Part shown: one piece after another, positions 1-9,206 of the stretch | Layout: every line of letters starts with the position of its first letter | How positions within the stretch are numbered: the stretch's first letter is position 1 | Assembly (NCBI RefSeq): GCF_023035295.1 | Contig: NZ_CP075076.1 | Location: 372,001-436,000, forward strand | Reading direction: 5' to 3' | Source: Borrelia coriaceae | GTDB taxonomy: Bacteria > Spirochaetota > Spirochaetia > Borreliales > Borreliaceae | DNA length: 64,000 nucleotides | The notes under the pieces: generated by a model | What the model was told of the DNA's origin: nothing | What the model saw: the letters and a program-made list of their open reading frames with translations, nothing else | Databases searched by the model: none | Program-made: the position numbers and the translations under genes

Positions 1-932
1 AAGATGTGATAATCGAATCTGGAATAAAAAATTTAAGCTTTATTGCAGGAGATTCAGATATTCCAGAACTTGCAAACATACCCATATTTCAAAAGAAAAA
101 AATAATAAATAACTTAAAAAACCTAAATTATGATTACCTAATAATTGACCTTGGCGCCGGTACAACATTTAATACAATAGATTTCTTTTTAATGTCAAAT
201 CGAGGAGTAATCATAACAATCCCAACAGTAACAGCAACAATGAATGCCTATTTATTCCTCAAAAATGCAATTTTTAGGCTTATATCAAAAGTCTTTACAA
301 AAGAAACAAAAGCACACAAGCTAATATCTGATATTAAAAAAGACTCTAGCGATTTACAAAAAATATACATACCTAATCTACTACTTAAAATAGAAACTTA
401 TGATCCTGAAAATCATGAAAAATTTATGAAGATATTCTCACAATTTAGTCCTTGCATAATATTTAACATGCTAAATAAACCTGAAGACATTAAAACAATT
501 GAAAGAATATTAAAATCCGCAAAAGACTATTTAAATATAAATTTACAAAGCATAGGCTCAATTTACAAAGACGAGCTCATTGATAAAGCATTAAATCATA
601 AAATACCAATAACTATTTATAAACCAACAAGCTTAACTTCTAAAAGTCTAAAAAGAATAGCAAAAAAATTAATTGAACTTGAAATCATGATAAATAATGT
701 AGAACTCTTAAGTGAAGACGATCTAAATGAAAGCTATAATTTTGTAATCCAAGAAGCACAAGATGAATACCTAGAAAAACATGCATATCTTGAAGCATTA
801 CTAATGAACAAAACAATAGACAATAATGCAATTATTGATATAATTAAATCTCAACAAAAAGAAATTGAAACATTAAGAAAACAAAATATAATGTTTAAGA
901 AAAAGTTATTTGCACAATTAAAAAAAGACTAA
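1..932 (+). CDS. MinD/ParA-like ATP-binding protein, 5' partial
   Basis: The reading frame is open at the window edge, so the N-terminus, where the P-loop should lie, is missing; the GTG at position 6 is probably internal. What remains resembles the MinD/FlhG family of deviant-Walker ATPases: a switch-II-like stretch (YLIIDLGAGTTFNTIDFFL, about residues 43-61) sits where these proteins carry their DxG motif, followed by a strand and a helix typical of the fold. The last 60 residues form an acidic, probably coiled-coil tail. Lgt follows after 9 nt, so the two are probably co-transcribed. A role in positioning flagella or cell-division machinery is inferred from family only. The position corresponds to BB0361 of B. 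burgdorferi (from memory). Confidence 0.7.
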   Translation, partial: DVIIESGIKNLSFIAGDSDIPELANIPIFQKKKIINNLKNLNYDYLIIDLGAGTTFNTIDFFLMSNRGVIITIPTVTATMNAYLFLKNAIFRLISKVFTKETKAHKLISDIKKDSSDLQKIYIPNLLLKIETYDPENHEKFMKIFSQFSPCIIFNMLNKPEDIKTIERILKSAKDYLNINLQSIGSIYKDELIDKALNHKIPITIYKPTSLTSKSLKRIAKKLIELEIMINNVELLSEDDLNESYNFVIQEAQDEYLEKHAYLEALLMNKTIDNNAIIDIIKSQQKEIETLRKQNIMFKKKLFAQLKKD

Positions 933-941
933 GGAGAAAAA

Positions 942-1901
942 ATGCCAAACTATATCAATTATCCCAGTTGGTTACATCCTGAAATAATTAAAGGTATTCC
1001 AATTACATGGTATAGCCTATCTTACATAATAATAATAATAATTTCCTATAAATTCATTTGGTATCAAATACAAACTGATAAACTTGACATAGAAAAAAGT
1101 GATTATGAAAAATTAATGTTTTCAATTGTTATGGGAGCAATACTTGGTGCAAGACTGGCATCTACGTTGATTTACGATAGGAGTGGAATTTATTACACAC
1201 ACCCATGGCTCATTTTTTTACCATTTGACCAAAATTGGCGCTTCACAGGATTTAGAGGAATGGCAATACATGGAGGATTTTTCGGAGTAATCATTGCACC
1301 AGTAATAATGATAAATACCAAACTGAAAAATACAAACATCAAAAAATACTTTATCAAGATAACTGATTACGGATCAATGGCGTTCTCTTCAGGATACATA
1401 CTTGGAAGATTCGCTAACTTTGCAAATGCAGAACTTTATGGAAGACCAATGAAAGGCGGCATAATATTTCCTAATGCAGAACCTTTTGCAGTAAGCCAGA
1501 AAGGAGTAAAAGAATTTGCAGAATCCGTTGGACTTGAAATATTACCTCACGACTCATTTATTAATTTACCAAGGATTCCATCACAACTCATTGAAGGGTT
1601 CTTTGAAGGCACTGTAACATTTCTATTACTATGGTTTATTTTCAGGAAAATCAAAAAATATGATGGTTTCATATTTGGCATATACATAATTCTTTATGGA
1701 TTATTCAGATTCTTGATTGAATACTTAAGAGAACCTGATAAAGAAATAGGATTTGTTATAACTTACAAAACACCTGAGCACATATTAGATTTCTCATTTT
1801 TAAACATATCAATAGGTCAAATATTTTCATTAATTTTGATACTATCAGGAATAATTTGGATCTTATGGACTAAAAGGTTATCAAAAAAACTAAAGCAATA
1901 A
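942..1901 (+). CDS. lgt: Prolipoprotein diacylglyceryl transferase
   Basis: Lgt transfers a diacylglyceryl group from phosphatidylglycerol to the lipobox cysteine of prolipoproteins in the inner membrane, the first step of lipoprotein maturation. The 319-residue protein has about seven hydrophobic segments. It carries the family signatures FRGMAIHGGFFG (about residues 104-115), with its conserved histidine, and RFANFANAELYGRP (about 156-169), the counterpart of the canonical RxGNFxNxExxGR motif. The start has an AAGGAG ribosome-binding site and lies 9 nt after the preceding gene. The window itself encodes many substrates, including the Bmp proteins and the cyclophilin-FKBP lipoprotein. Identification is secure. 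Confidence 0.96.
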   Translation: MPNYINYPSWLHPEIIKGIPITWYSLSYIIIIIISYKFIWYQIQTDKLDIEKSDYEKLMFSIVMGAILGARLASTLIYDRSGIYYTHPWLIFLPFDQNWRFTGFRGMAIHGGFFGVIIAPVIMINTKLKNTNIKKYFIKITDYGSMAFSSGYILGRFANFANAELYGRPMKGGIIFPNAEPFAVSQKGVKEFAESVGLEILPHDSFINLPRIPSQLIEGFFEGTVTFLLLWFIFRKIKKYDGFIFGIYIILYGLFRFLIEYLREPDKEIGFVITYKTPEHILDFSFLNISIGQIFSLILILSGIIWILWTKRLSKKLKQ

Positions 1902-1953
1902 ATCATAGAAATATAGATTTACATCAAAATTAATATAAATTTATTTAAGTAAG

Positions 1954-3945
1954 ATGAAAAATTCAAATGTAATTGTAATATCTGAAGATATTATCAGTGA
2001 TAATGATATTACAAAAATCAAATCTATCTTTAAAATATCACAGATAGCAAAATCTAGAAAAAACATCTCTAGTGAATATATCAAACAAAGTAATATCAAG
2101 TTTGCTATTATCTACAATAATAAAAAACCAATAGATTTTTCGATTAATGTGGCAAATGATTTAAAAAGCATCAATAACATTCATTCTATTATTATAAATA
2201 ACAAGTTCATAAACGATACAATATATAGACCAAACTACATAGAAATATTAAAAAATATCAATGAATTAAGCAATAAATATAAACTAATACAACAAAAAAA
2301 ACTTTATTATGATGATAATAATGCTAATCTTGATTTTTTCCTAAATCTATCTGAACTTATTCAAGAAATCGTAATCATTACAAATACCGACAACGATATT
2401 ATCTACATTAATGAAAAAGGCAGCAAAGCAATTGAACTCCCAATAAAAATTGGGGGGAAAACAAATAAAATAAGTGATATAAATATAATAAGTTTAGAAA
2501 AAGCAACCAAAATAGACTTAGGCTACAACTCAAATGATATCCCTGAATTCAGAAACATATTAATAACTGACTGCCTTTTAACGGCTAAAAATAACAAAAA
2601 ATTAATCGTAGACTTATTTATCAGTACAATTGGTCACAACAATATTGATAAATTAATTACAATAAAGGATATATCCGAATTAAAGTCTACGCACGATACT
2701 CAGGATCTAGCAATTATCGATCAACAAACAGATCTCTATAACATTAAAGGACTTGAAAAGTTACTGATAAATCAAATTGAATTTTCTTATAAAAAAATAT
2801 ACTTATTTGATCTAGATTTACATATAAATACAGAATATGAATATAAAGGCAATAGAGATAACGCAGAATTAAAGATACTTAAAAAAATTACTTCTAGAAT
2901 AATGTCATTCTACTCAGAATACATATTTAGACTTAAAGACAATAATTTAATAGTCATTATATCCACAAGTGGGGGAGAACAAAGACTAATTTCAATTGCA
3001 GAAGAAATCAAACAAACAATATCTAGAGAACTTAAAAAAGAAGGTTTTATAATATTGAAATTTAACATAGGAATAATAGAAGTAAATTCAAAAGAAGATA
3101 TAGGGACCAAAATTTCAAAATTAAAAATAGCAACAAAAATATCTGATGAATATAAAGACTCCACACCTATTTTATACAAAGATGAATTGCCAGAAACAAT
3201 ACTTATTAAAAATCAAAACAAAATATTTGAATATATAGTAAAAGCAATAAAGAATGACTTTTTCAGCCTCTATTATCAAAAAATTACTCCCCTTAAAAAA
3301 GCTCTAAAACCCAAAATTGAAATACTAACAAGACTGTTTGACTATACAGGAACTCCTATTCCAAACGACAATGTATTTAGCTTAATAGATAAGTATAATT
3401 TAACTGTTGAAGTGGATACATTGGTAGTTACCAAAGCCTTAAGAGAATATACAAATTTTGTAGCAAAAAATGGTGTTCACGTCTTTTCAATAAATATTTC
3501 ACCATACTCACTTAAGTCTAAAAACTTTAGGACATTCCTAAAAGAAACACTTCTTAAAAGTAATGTTCCACTTCAAAACATATGCTTAGAAATAACAGAA
3601 ACTGGAATTCTAGAAAATTTTGAATTAATAAACACATATTTCAACGAACTTAAGACATTAGGAATTCAACTTGCACTTGACGATTTTGGTAGTGGACATA
3701 CATCACTTTCATATATTAAAACTTTACCAATAGATATAATCAAAATAGATGGTTCATTTATTCAAGTAATAAATTCAAGTCAAACAGATCTTGTAATAAT
3801 AAAATCAATCAAAGACATTGCCGATACAAAAAGAATAAAAATTATAGCTGAATTTGTATCGAATGAAGAAATACTTAAAAAAATAAATGAAATAGGAATA
3901 GATTATGGACAAGGATTCCTATGGCATAGTCCAGAACCAATCTAA
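1954..3945 (+). CDS. pdeA: Cyclic-di-GMP phosphodiesterase, EAL domain (PdeA)
   Basis: A 663-residue protein with a PAS-like region (about 130-240), a degenerate GGDEF-like domain (about 255-395; no GGDEF signature) and a C-terminal EAL domain (about 420-663). The EAL domain keeps the expected catalytic set: E456 (in IEILTRL, the EAL position), N515, E547 (ITETG), D576-D577 (LALDDFGSGHTS), K597, E633 and Q653 (GQGF). It should therefore hydrolyse c-di-GMP to pGpG in the cytoplasm. By position it is the orthologue of B. burgdorferi PdeA (BB0363), which opposes Rrp1 and affects motility. Only a weak purine-rich tract precedes the ATG. The 222 nt after it hold no gene, where I would expect the methylglyoxal synthase and LA7 genes of Lyme borreliae. 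Confidence 0.9.
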   Translation: MKNSNVIVISEDIISDNDITKIKSIFKISQIAKSRKNISSEYIKQSNIKFAIIYNNKKPIDFSINVANDLKSINNIHSIIINNKFINDTIYRPNYIEILKNINELSNKYKLIQQKKLYYDDNNANLDFFLNLSELIQEIVIITNTDNDIIYINEKGSKAIELPIKIGGKTNKISDINIISLEKATKIDLGYNSNDIPEFRNILITDCLLTAKNNKKLIVDLFISTIGHNNIDKLITIKDISELKSTHDTQDLAIIDQQTDLYNIKGLEKLLINQIEFSYKKIYLFDLDLHINTEYEYKGNRDNAELKILKKITSRIMSFYSEYIFRLKDNNLIVIISTSGGEQRLISIAEEIKQTISRELKKEGFIILKFNIGIIEVNSKEDIGTKISKLKIATKISDEYKDSTPILYKDELPETILIKNQNKIFEYIVKAIKNDFFSLYYQKITPLKKALKPKIEILTRLFDYTGTPIPNDNVFSLIDKYNLTVEVDTLVVTKALREYTNFVAKNGVHVFSINISPYSLKSKNFRTFLKETLLKSNVPLQNICLEITETGILENFELINTYFNELKTLGIQLALDDFGSGHTSLSYIKTLPIDIIKIDGSFIQVINSSQTDLVIIKSIKDIADTKRIKIIAEFVSNEEILKKINEIGIDYGQGFLWHSPEPI

Positions 3946-4134
3946 AAATACAAAAAAGTATTTCCTAAGACCAATATAAACTGAGTCATACCAAAGAAAA
4001 CTACAAAATTACTAAGACAATTATTTTAACAACATTAAAACTTACTTTTGCCTAAATATAATTACAAACTCAAATGCATGAATTCATTACACCTGTTTTT
4101 CATTATTGTTAAACTAAATTTTCAAAAAACAGAA

Positions 4135-4157
4135 TGTTATAATAAATAATAAGGAGG
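4135..4157 (+). promoter_or_regulatory. Extended -10 promoter and ribosome-binding site of the M18 aminopeptidase
   Basis: TGTTATAAT at 4135-4143 is a perfect extended -10 element (TGnTATAAT). No good -35 box lies 16-18 nt upstream, as is common for extended -10 promoters. The strong Shine-Dalgarno AAGGAGG is at 4151-4157, 10 nt before the ATG at 4168. The predicted leader is only about 18 nt. Read from sequence only. Confidence 0.5.
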
Positions 4158-4167
4158 ATAAAATTTA

Positions 4168-5544
4168 ATGACAAAACAAAATCCTTGGACTTCTTTAAAT
4201 GAAGAAGATAGAAATAATATTTTAAACTTTGCTCAAAAATACAAAAAATTTTTAAGCACAGTTAAAACTGAACGAGAAGTTACCAACTATGCTACACAAA
4301 AGGCAAAGGAAAAAGGTTTCATTAACTCCTGTGAAAAACAAGAACTCAAAGCTGGAGATAAAATCTTTTACACATGTCGCAATAAAAACATTGCTCTTAT
4401 ATTTATAGGGAAAGAATCTATTGAAAATGGAATAAATTTTATTGTATCGCACACAGATTCTCCAAGACTTGATGCAAAACCATCACCAATGACTGAAGAG
4501 AATGAATTTACAATGATGAAAACAAATTATTACGGTGGCATTAAAAAATATCAATGGTTATCCCTTCCTCTCTCAATAAGGGGAGTAGTGTTTTTGCAAA
4601 ACGGAGAAAAAGTAGAAATTAACATTGGAGATGATAATAATGATCCCGTATTTGTAATCCCTGACATCTTGCCACATCTTAACAGAAAAGTACAAAGAGA
4701 CAAAAAAACTGATGACGTCATTGAAGGTGAAAATTTAAAAATTATAATTGGAAGTTTACCTATTGAAACCAAAGAAAAAGAAAAAGTGAAATTTGCTACT
4801 CTTAAGTTAATAAAAGAAAAATATAACATAGAAGAAGAAGACTTTGTTTCAGCAGAAATAGAAATAGTGCCAGCAGGAGAAGCAAAAGATGTAGGATTTG
4901 ATAGAGCACTTATTGGGGCTTACGGTCAAGATGACAGGGTATGTGTTTACACATCGCTAGAAGCTATCCTAAACTTAGAAGAAACTCCAAACAAAACCGC
5001 CATATGCTTTTTAGTTGACAAAGAAGAGATTGGCTCAACTGGATCAACTGGTCTTAATTCAAGATACCTTGAATACTTTGTATCAGATATAATATTTAAA
5101 CTTGAACGAAATAAATACAATCATCTATTTGTTCAAAAAGTGTTATGGAACTCAAAAAGCATATCTGCTGATGTTTGTGGCGCAATAAATCCCTTATTTA
5201 AATCGGTTCATGATGAACAAAATGCACCCAAATTGGGATATGGAATACCTATAACGAAATACACCGGTCATGGAGGTAAAATCATGGCTAGTGATGCTGA
5301 TGCCGAACTTGTCTCTTATATTAGAAATTTACTAAATCAAAATAACATAGCTTGGCAAATAGCCACACTTGGAAAAGTAGACGAAGGTGGTGGGGGAACT
5401 GTTGCAAAATTCTTAGCACATTATGGGATAAGAACAATAGACATGGGACCTGGTGTAATTAGTATGCACTCACCATTTGAAATAACCTCTAAATTTGATG
5501 TATATACTTCTTACAGGGCTTATAAAGCATTTTTTAAGGAATGA
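4168..5544 (+). CDS. apeB: M18-family zinc aminopeptidase
   Basis: A 458-residue cytoplasmic metallo-aminopeptidase of family M18 (aminopeptidase I / aspartyl aminopeptidase), which removes N-terminal residues during peptide turnover. The co-catalytic zinc ligands are visible: HTDSPRLDAKP (about residues 94-104; His and Asp), GAYGQDDRVC (about 250-259; Asp), DKEEIGSTGSTG (about 286-297; catalytic Glu pair), SDADAEL (about 375-381; Asp) and MHSPFE near the C-terminus (His). Length is normal for the family. Borrelia lives on host amino acids and peptides, so it probably feeds peptide salvage. The stop codon overlaps possible starts of the next gene, which suggests co-translation. Confidence 0.9.
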   Translation: MTKQNPWTSLNEEDRNNILNFAQKYKKFLSTVKTEREVTNYATQKAKEKGFINSCEKQELKAGDKIFYTCRNKNIALIFIGKESIENGINFIVSHTDSPRLDAKPSPMTEENEFTMMKTNYYGGIKKYQWLSLPLSIRGVVFLQNGEKVEINIGDDNNDPVFVIPDILPHLNRKVQRDKKTDDVIEGENLKIIIGSLPIETKEKEKVKFATLKLIKEKYNIEEEDFVSAEIEIVPAGEAKDVGFDRALIGAYGQDDRVCVYTSLEAILNLEETPNKTAICFLVDKEEIGSTGSTGLNSRYLEYFVSDIIFKLERNKYNHLFVQKVLWNSKSISADVCGAINPLFKSVHDEQNAPKLGYGIPITKYTGHGGKIMASDADAELVSYIRNLLNQNNIAWQIATLGKVDEGGGGTVAKFLAHYGIRTIDMGPGVISMHSPFEITSKFDVYTSYRAYKAFFKE

Positions 5545-5549
5545 TGAAT

Positions 5550-5813
5550 ATGAATAAAGAAACAACAGAAACATCAGAACACATCTTAAAATGCTTTGGG
5601 GGCATTGCAAATATCAAACAAGTAGAAAAAGATCTAACTAGAATAAAAATATTAGTTGACAGCAATTCTTTAGTCAAGAGAGAACAATTAATAGAGGATC
5701 ACAATATTATAGGAACAATTAAATCAAATGAATGCATAGAAATTGTAATGAATTTTGAAATAATTGATGATGTTTACAGCAATATCATGTATATGATGAA
5801 TAAACAAACATAA
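5550..5813 (+). CDS. Small PTS IIB-like protein lacking the phosphocysteine
   Basis: An 87-residue protein resembling a free-standing type-1 (glucose-type) PTS EIIB domain. GGIANI (about residues 17-22) followed by DLTRIKI (28-34) matches the family pattern of LGGxxNI, then CxTRLRV. The phosphorylated cysteine of that motif is replaced by Asp28, so normal phosphate transfer looks impossible; Cys15 lies elsewhere. ATGs occur at 5541, 5544 and 5550. The AAGGA at 5536-5540 is 9 nt before 5550 but touches the other two, so I chose 5550. It follows the aminopeptidase directly and is probably in its operon. A regulatory rather than transport role is inference. Confidence 0.75.
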   Translation: MNKETTETSEHILKCFGGIANIKQVEKDLTRIKILVDSNSLVKREQLIEDHNIIGTIKSNECIEIVMNFEIIDDVYSNIMYMMNKQT

Positions 5814-5833
5814 TAGGACCCATTTGGGTCCTA
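5814..5833. terminator. Bidirectional terminator between convergent operons
   Basis: A nearly perfect 20-nt inverted repeat, TAGGACCCATTTGGGTCCTA, starts just after the stop of the IIB-like gene and ends on the gpsA stop codon (5831-5833, minus strand). An A/T-rich tract follows on the plus side. It can form an 8-9 bp GC-containing stem in either RNA, so it probably ends transcription from both directions. Confidence 0.75.
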
Positions 5834-6883
5834 AACTTTAAAATTTTTTATATAATCAATAACAGCTTCTGGTTTTAATTCTTTATTTAAGATTCTATAC
5901 ACTATATTAGCTAGATTATGATAATCTGAATTATGACCTAAAGATTTAAAAAGCAAAAAAACTTCATTTGCAGCAACTATTCCTTCTGGCAAATAACCAA
6001 TTTTATGAATGCTATTTATCAAATCATTTATACCATTAAAACCCTCTAAAACATTTTTACTAACAATTTCACGACCAAATCTTCTATTCCTCCCAAAAAT
6101 ACTTCTACAAGTAACATCTAAATCCCCAGAACCAGCTAAAAATAAGAATGTCTCCGCATTGCAAGAACCAAGTTTAAAGGCAATATTTCTCATATCACTT
6201 AAAGCAACTGAAAATAAAAAAGACTCTGTATTATTTCCTATTAAATTTGGATTTTCAATTTTATACTCATCTAAAATCCCAAATGCAATCGCAAATATAT
6301 TTTTCAAAGCTGATGCTATCTGAACACCAAGAACATCATCACTATAAAACATAGAAATAGAAGTCTCACTAAATAAATTAATAAATTCAAAAGCATTGCC
6401 CCTATTTTTACTAGCAGCCACAAGTCCTGTAATAATTCCAAGTCCAACTTCTTCAGCATGACTTGGCCCTGCAATATAAGTAATTTCATCCTTATATTCA
6501 GTTAAAATACTCTCTGCAACTTCTACAATTGTACGAGGCTTCCCATCAACTGTTATAAAACCTTTTGTAAGTATTGCCAAATTGAACTTTTTAGTATCAC
6601 ACACACTTTTCAATTTATTTAAAATATCCAAAGTATAAAGAGAAGGCGTCACAACAAAAACATAATCCGACTGACTCACAACATCAAGCAAATCAGAACT
6701 CGCAACCAAATTATCTGGCAACTTAATGTCCTTTAAATATTTAATATTTTCATGAGCATTATTAATGCTATCTTTAACACCTTCTTCAAAAGACCATATT
6801 AAAATATTATTTTTAAATTTATCCGCCAAAACCTTAGCAATAGCTGTTCCCCAAGCTCCTGCTCCCACTACAGATATTTGCAT
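5831..6883 (-). CDS. gpsA: NAD(P)H-dependent glycerol-3-phosphate dehydrogenase
   Basis: GpsA interconverts dihydroxyacetone phosphate and sn-glycerol-3-phosphate, linking glycolysis to phospholipid and lipoprotein synthesis. The 350-residue protein begins with the dinucleotide-binding motif GAGAWGTA (about residues 7-14). It carries TKGF (about 106-109), AGPSHAEE (the catalytic-region AGPshA motif, about 138-145), the lysine in ALKNIFAIA (about 192-200), and LAGSGDLDVTC (about 249-259). An AAGGAGG sequence precedes the ATG. It is the first gene encoded leftward next to the shared terminator, 24 nt after the clpA-like gene. Identification is secure. Confidence 0.95.
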   Translation of the reverse strand: MQISVVGAGAWGTAIAKVLADKFKNNILIWSFEEGVKDSINNAHENIKYLKDIKLPDNLVASSDLLDVVSQSDYVFVVTPSLYTLDILNKLKSVCDTKKFNLAILTKGFITVDGKPRTIVEVAESILTEYKDEITYIAGPSHAEEVGLGIITGLVAASKNRGNAFEFINLFSETSISMFYSDDVLGVQIASALKNIFAIAFGILDEYKIENPNLIGNNTESFLFSVALSDMRNIAFKLGSCNAETFLFLAGSGDLDVTCRSIFGRNRRFGREIVSKNVLEGFNGINDLINSIHKIGYLPEGIVAANEVFLLFKSLGHNSDYHNLANIVYRILNKELKPEAVIDYIKNFKV

Positions 6884-6907
6884 ATATACCTCCTTATAAC
6901 CATGAAT

Positions 6908-9196
6908 TTATAACAAATCATATTTAATCGTCTTATCTAGGTAAACCCTAATCTTATCATTTTTTCTGAATTTATTTGAAATTATGTCATTTATTAATAA
7001 ACTACCAATCTCATTAAGCACAATCTTGCGCACACTCCTAATGCTAAGCCCACTCTTATAAGTCTTATTTTGAAAATAATCAACAATACTCTCTTCAAAA
7101 AAAACATCAATTTTATCATTTTTGAATATCTTAACAAAATTATTAATCTCTTCGATAATAACTTTTTTAAAATCACACTCACTTACAGATCTGAAGAAAA
7201 AAATATGATCTACAAGGTCTAAAAACTGAGAAGAAAAACGTTTCCCTAGCAAACTCTTGCTATTGACTGTTTCATTTTTAAATCCAATACTATCAAGTTC
7301 TCTATATTCTATATCAATATCTATGATTATTATACTATCTGATAAACTTACACTTCTACCAATACTATCAAAAAGTTTACCAGTATTAAACCCTTCAAAA
7401 AAAAAATCCACTACCCTCTTGGAAGATTTATCAAAATCGGATAAAAAAATAATTGAACTTGAAGATTCACTTAAAAATTTAAAAAATTTAGTAGGTTCAT
7501 CATAAGATTCAGCTCCATATACAGGTCCTATTAATCGATTAATCCCATCAAAATCACCATACTCGCTCATCCTCAAAGTCAACTTAGGTATCTTAAGCTG
7601 TTCTGACAAAATACATGCAAGCTTATTTTTATCTGAATCAGAAGAACCCATAAAAATGAAGATGCCAAGAGTGTTATTGTTTAAGCAAACTTTAATCCTT
7701 AAAAGTTTGATGTTTAATATCAAATCAGATAAGATATCCTCATCAATTATCATATTTTCTCTTATTTTACGCTCGAGATTAATTACCAAATCTTGATCAT
7801 AACCATCAAAATTAAAAATATTAGTTCCGATCATAGATTTAACAAAATTTTTTACATCATCGCCCGTTATAACTTTCCTGTTACCCTCAAGTTTAAATTT
7901 AGCCCCAAGTCCATCTAATAAATCAAAAGCTTTATCGGGAAGAAATCTGTCCTTAATATACTTAGACATAGTAATTGAAGCCCATATAGCCCCATCTGTA
8001 TACTCCACATTATGATACTTCTCATATTGTTCCTTAGCCCCTTTTAAAATAAGATAAGCATCTTCAAAACTTGGTTCTTCAAGTTCTATGGTATGAAATC
8101 TTCTTATTAAAGCTTTATCTTTCAAAAAAAATTTTTGGTATTCACATTTAGTAGTAGCACCGATTAATTTTACTTGTCCCAAAGTCAATACAGGCTTTAA
8201 CAAATTTGAAACATCTATATTACTAAAAGATGTTGCACCAGCTCCAACTATCATATGAATTTCATCAATAAAAAGAATTACTTTTTTTTTAAAATATAAA
8301 AAATCTAAAAGTTTATTTACTCTATCTTCCAGATCTCCCCTATACCGAGTCCCAGATATAAGTCTTCCAATATCAAGGGAATAAACCTCATAACCTACCA
8401 AATCCTGAGGAACTTGACCTGCCTTTATCATATAAGCAAGTCCTTGAAATAATATTGTCTTGCCAACCCCAGGCTCTCCAAATATAATTGGATTACTTTT
8501 ATGTTTGCGAAGCATTACTTGTATCAACTTACATAACTCTTTTTTTCGACCAACCAAAGGGTTTGTTTCCAAATCTGGATCTAAATTATCAATAACATTC
8601 AATAAGAAATCCCCGACCAAATTGTCATCATCAGGTAAATCATTACTTTGCTCTAACTTCAAATCATCTTCTTCAAAAATACTCAAACCTCTACCTCTAT
8701 TAATCTCTTGACTAAAAAGATCATCTACTATCAATCTCTCATTTTCAATAGAGCTTAAATCTAAGTCTGAACCTAAATAATCATAAACTTCAATTATCTT
8801 GTCAAAGATAGTTAAACTAAATCCCGACTTTAATAAAGCATCTAAAATTGTATTTTTTCTCTTCCTAATTAATACCCACAATAAATCTTTCTCTTGTAAT
8901 CTATAAGGCTTTTTATAATAGAAAATTGTATCTATTATTTCTTGATATAAATCATTCATCTCAAACAGATAATTTGAAATATCAGAATCTCTTAAAGGAA
9001 GCTGGTTGAAAAATTTTTCTAAAATTTTATTAAAACTATAAAAATCAAGTGTACATAAACTAAGCAACTCTTTAATTTTTTCATCATTAATTAAACTGTA
9101 AAAAACATGTTCCTCAGTAAAAACAAGATGCTTACGCTTCATAAAAAACAGAAATGACTTAAAAAATAAATTATTTAAAGCTCTTCTGTTATACAT
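6908..9196 (-). CDS. clpA: ClpA-like AAA+ unfoldase with decayed second ATPase domain
   Basis: A 762-residue Clp/Hsp100 protein with a divergent N-domain (about 1-150), a first AAA+ module (D1) and a second module (D2). D1 is intact: Walker A GEPGVGKT at 240-247 and Walker B VILFIDE at about 306-312. D2 is decayed. Its Walker A reads GSSDSDKN (517-524, lysine kept but both glycines and the threonine lost), its Walker B reads IIFLSDFDK (Asp-Glu replaced by Ser-Asp), and the sensor-2 GAR motif is GLS (716-718). Yet SIGF at 636-639 preserves the IGF/IGL tripeptide that docks on ClpP. Unfolding would therefore be driven by D1 alone, if it acts with ClpP. The start has only a weak GGTG upstream and lies 10 nt after tyrS. 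Confidence 0.88.
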   Translation of the reverse strand: MYNRRALNNLFFKSFLFFMKRKHLVFTEEHVFYSLINDEKIKELLSLCTLDFYSFNKILEKFFNQLPLRDSDISNYLFEMNDLYQEIIDTIFYYKKPYRLQEKDLLWVLIRKRKNTILDALLKSGFSLTIFDKIIEVYDYLGSDLDLSSIENERLIVDDLFSQEINRGRGLSIFEEDDLKLEQSNDLPDDDNLVGDFLLNVIDNLDPDLETNPLVGRKKELCKLIQVMLRKHKSNPIIFGEPGVGKTILFQGLAYMIKAGQVPQDLVGYEVYSLDIGRLISGTRYRGDLEDRVNKLLDFLYFKKKVILFIDEIHMIVGAGATSFSNIDVSNLLKPVLTLGQVKLIGATTKCEYQKFFLKDKALIRRFHTIELEEPSFEDAYLILKGAKEQYEKYHNVEYTDGAIWASITMSKYIKDRFLPDKAFDLLDGLGAKFKLEGNRKVITGDDVKNFVKSMIGTNIFNFDGYDQDLVINLERKIRENMIIDEDILSDLILNIKLLRIKVCLNNNTLGIFIFMGSSDSDKNKLACILSEQLKIPKLTLRMSEYGDFDGINRLIGPVYGAESYDEPTKFFKFLSESSSSIIFLSDFDKSSKRVVDFFFEGFNTGKLFDSIGRSVSLSDSIIIIDIDIEYRELDSIGFKNETVNSKSLLGKRFSSQFLDLVDHIFFFRSVSECDFKKVIIEEINNFVKIFKNDKIDVFFEESIVDYFQNKTYKSGLSIRSVRKIVLNEIGSLLINDIISNKFRKNDKIRVYLDKTIKYDLL

Positions 9197-9206
9197 GAAA
9201 CACCAA

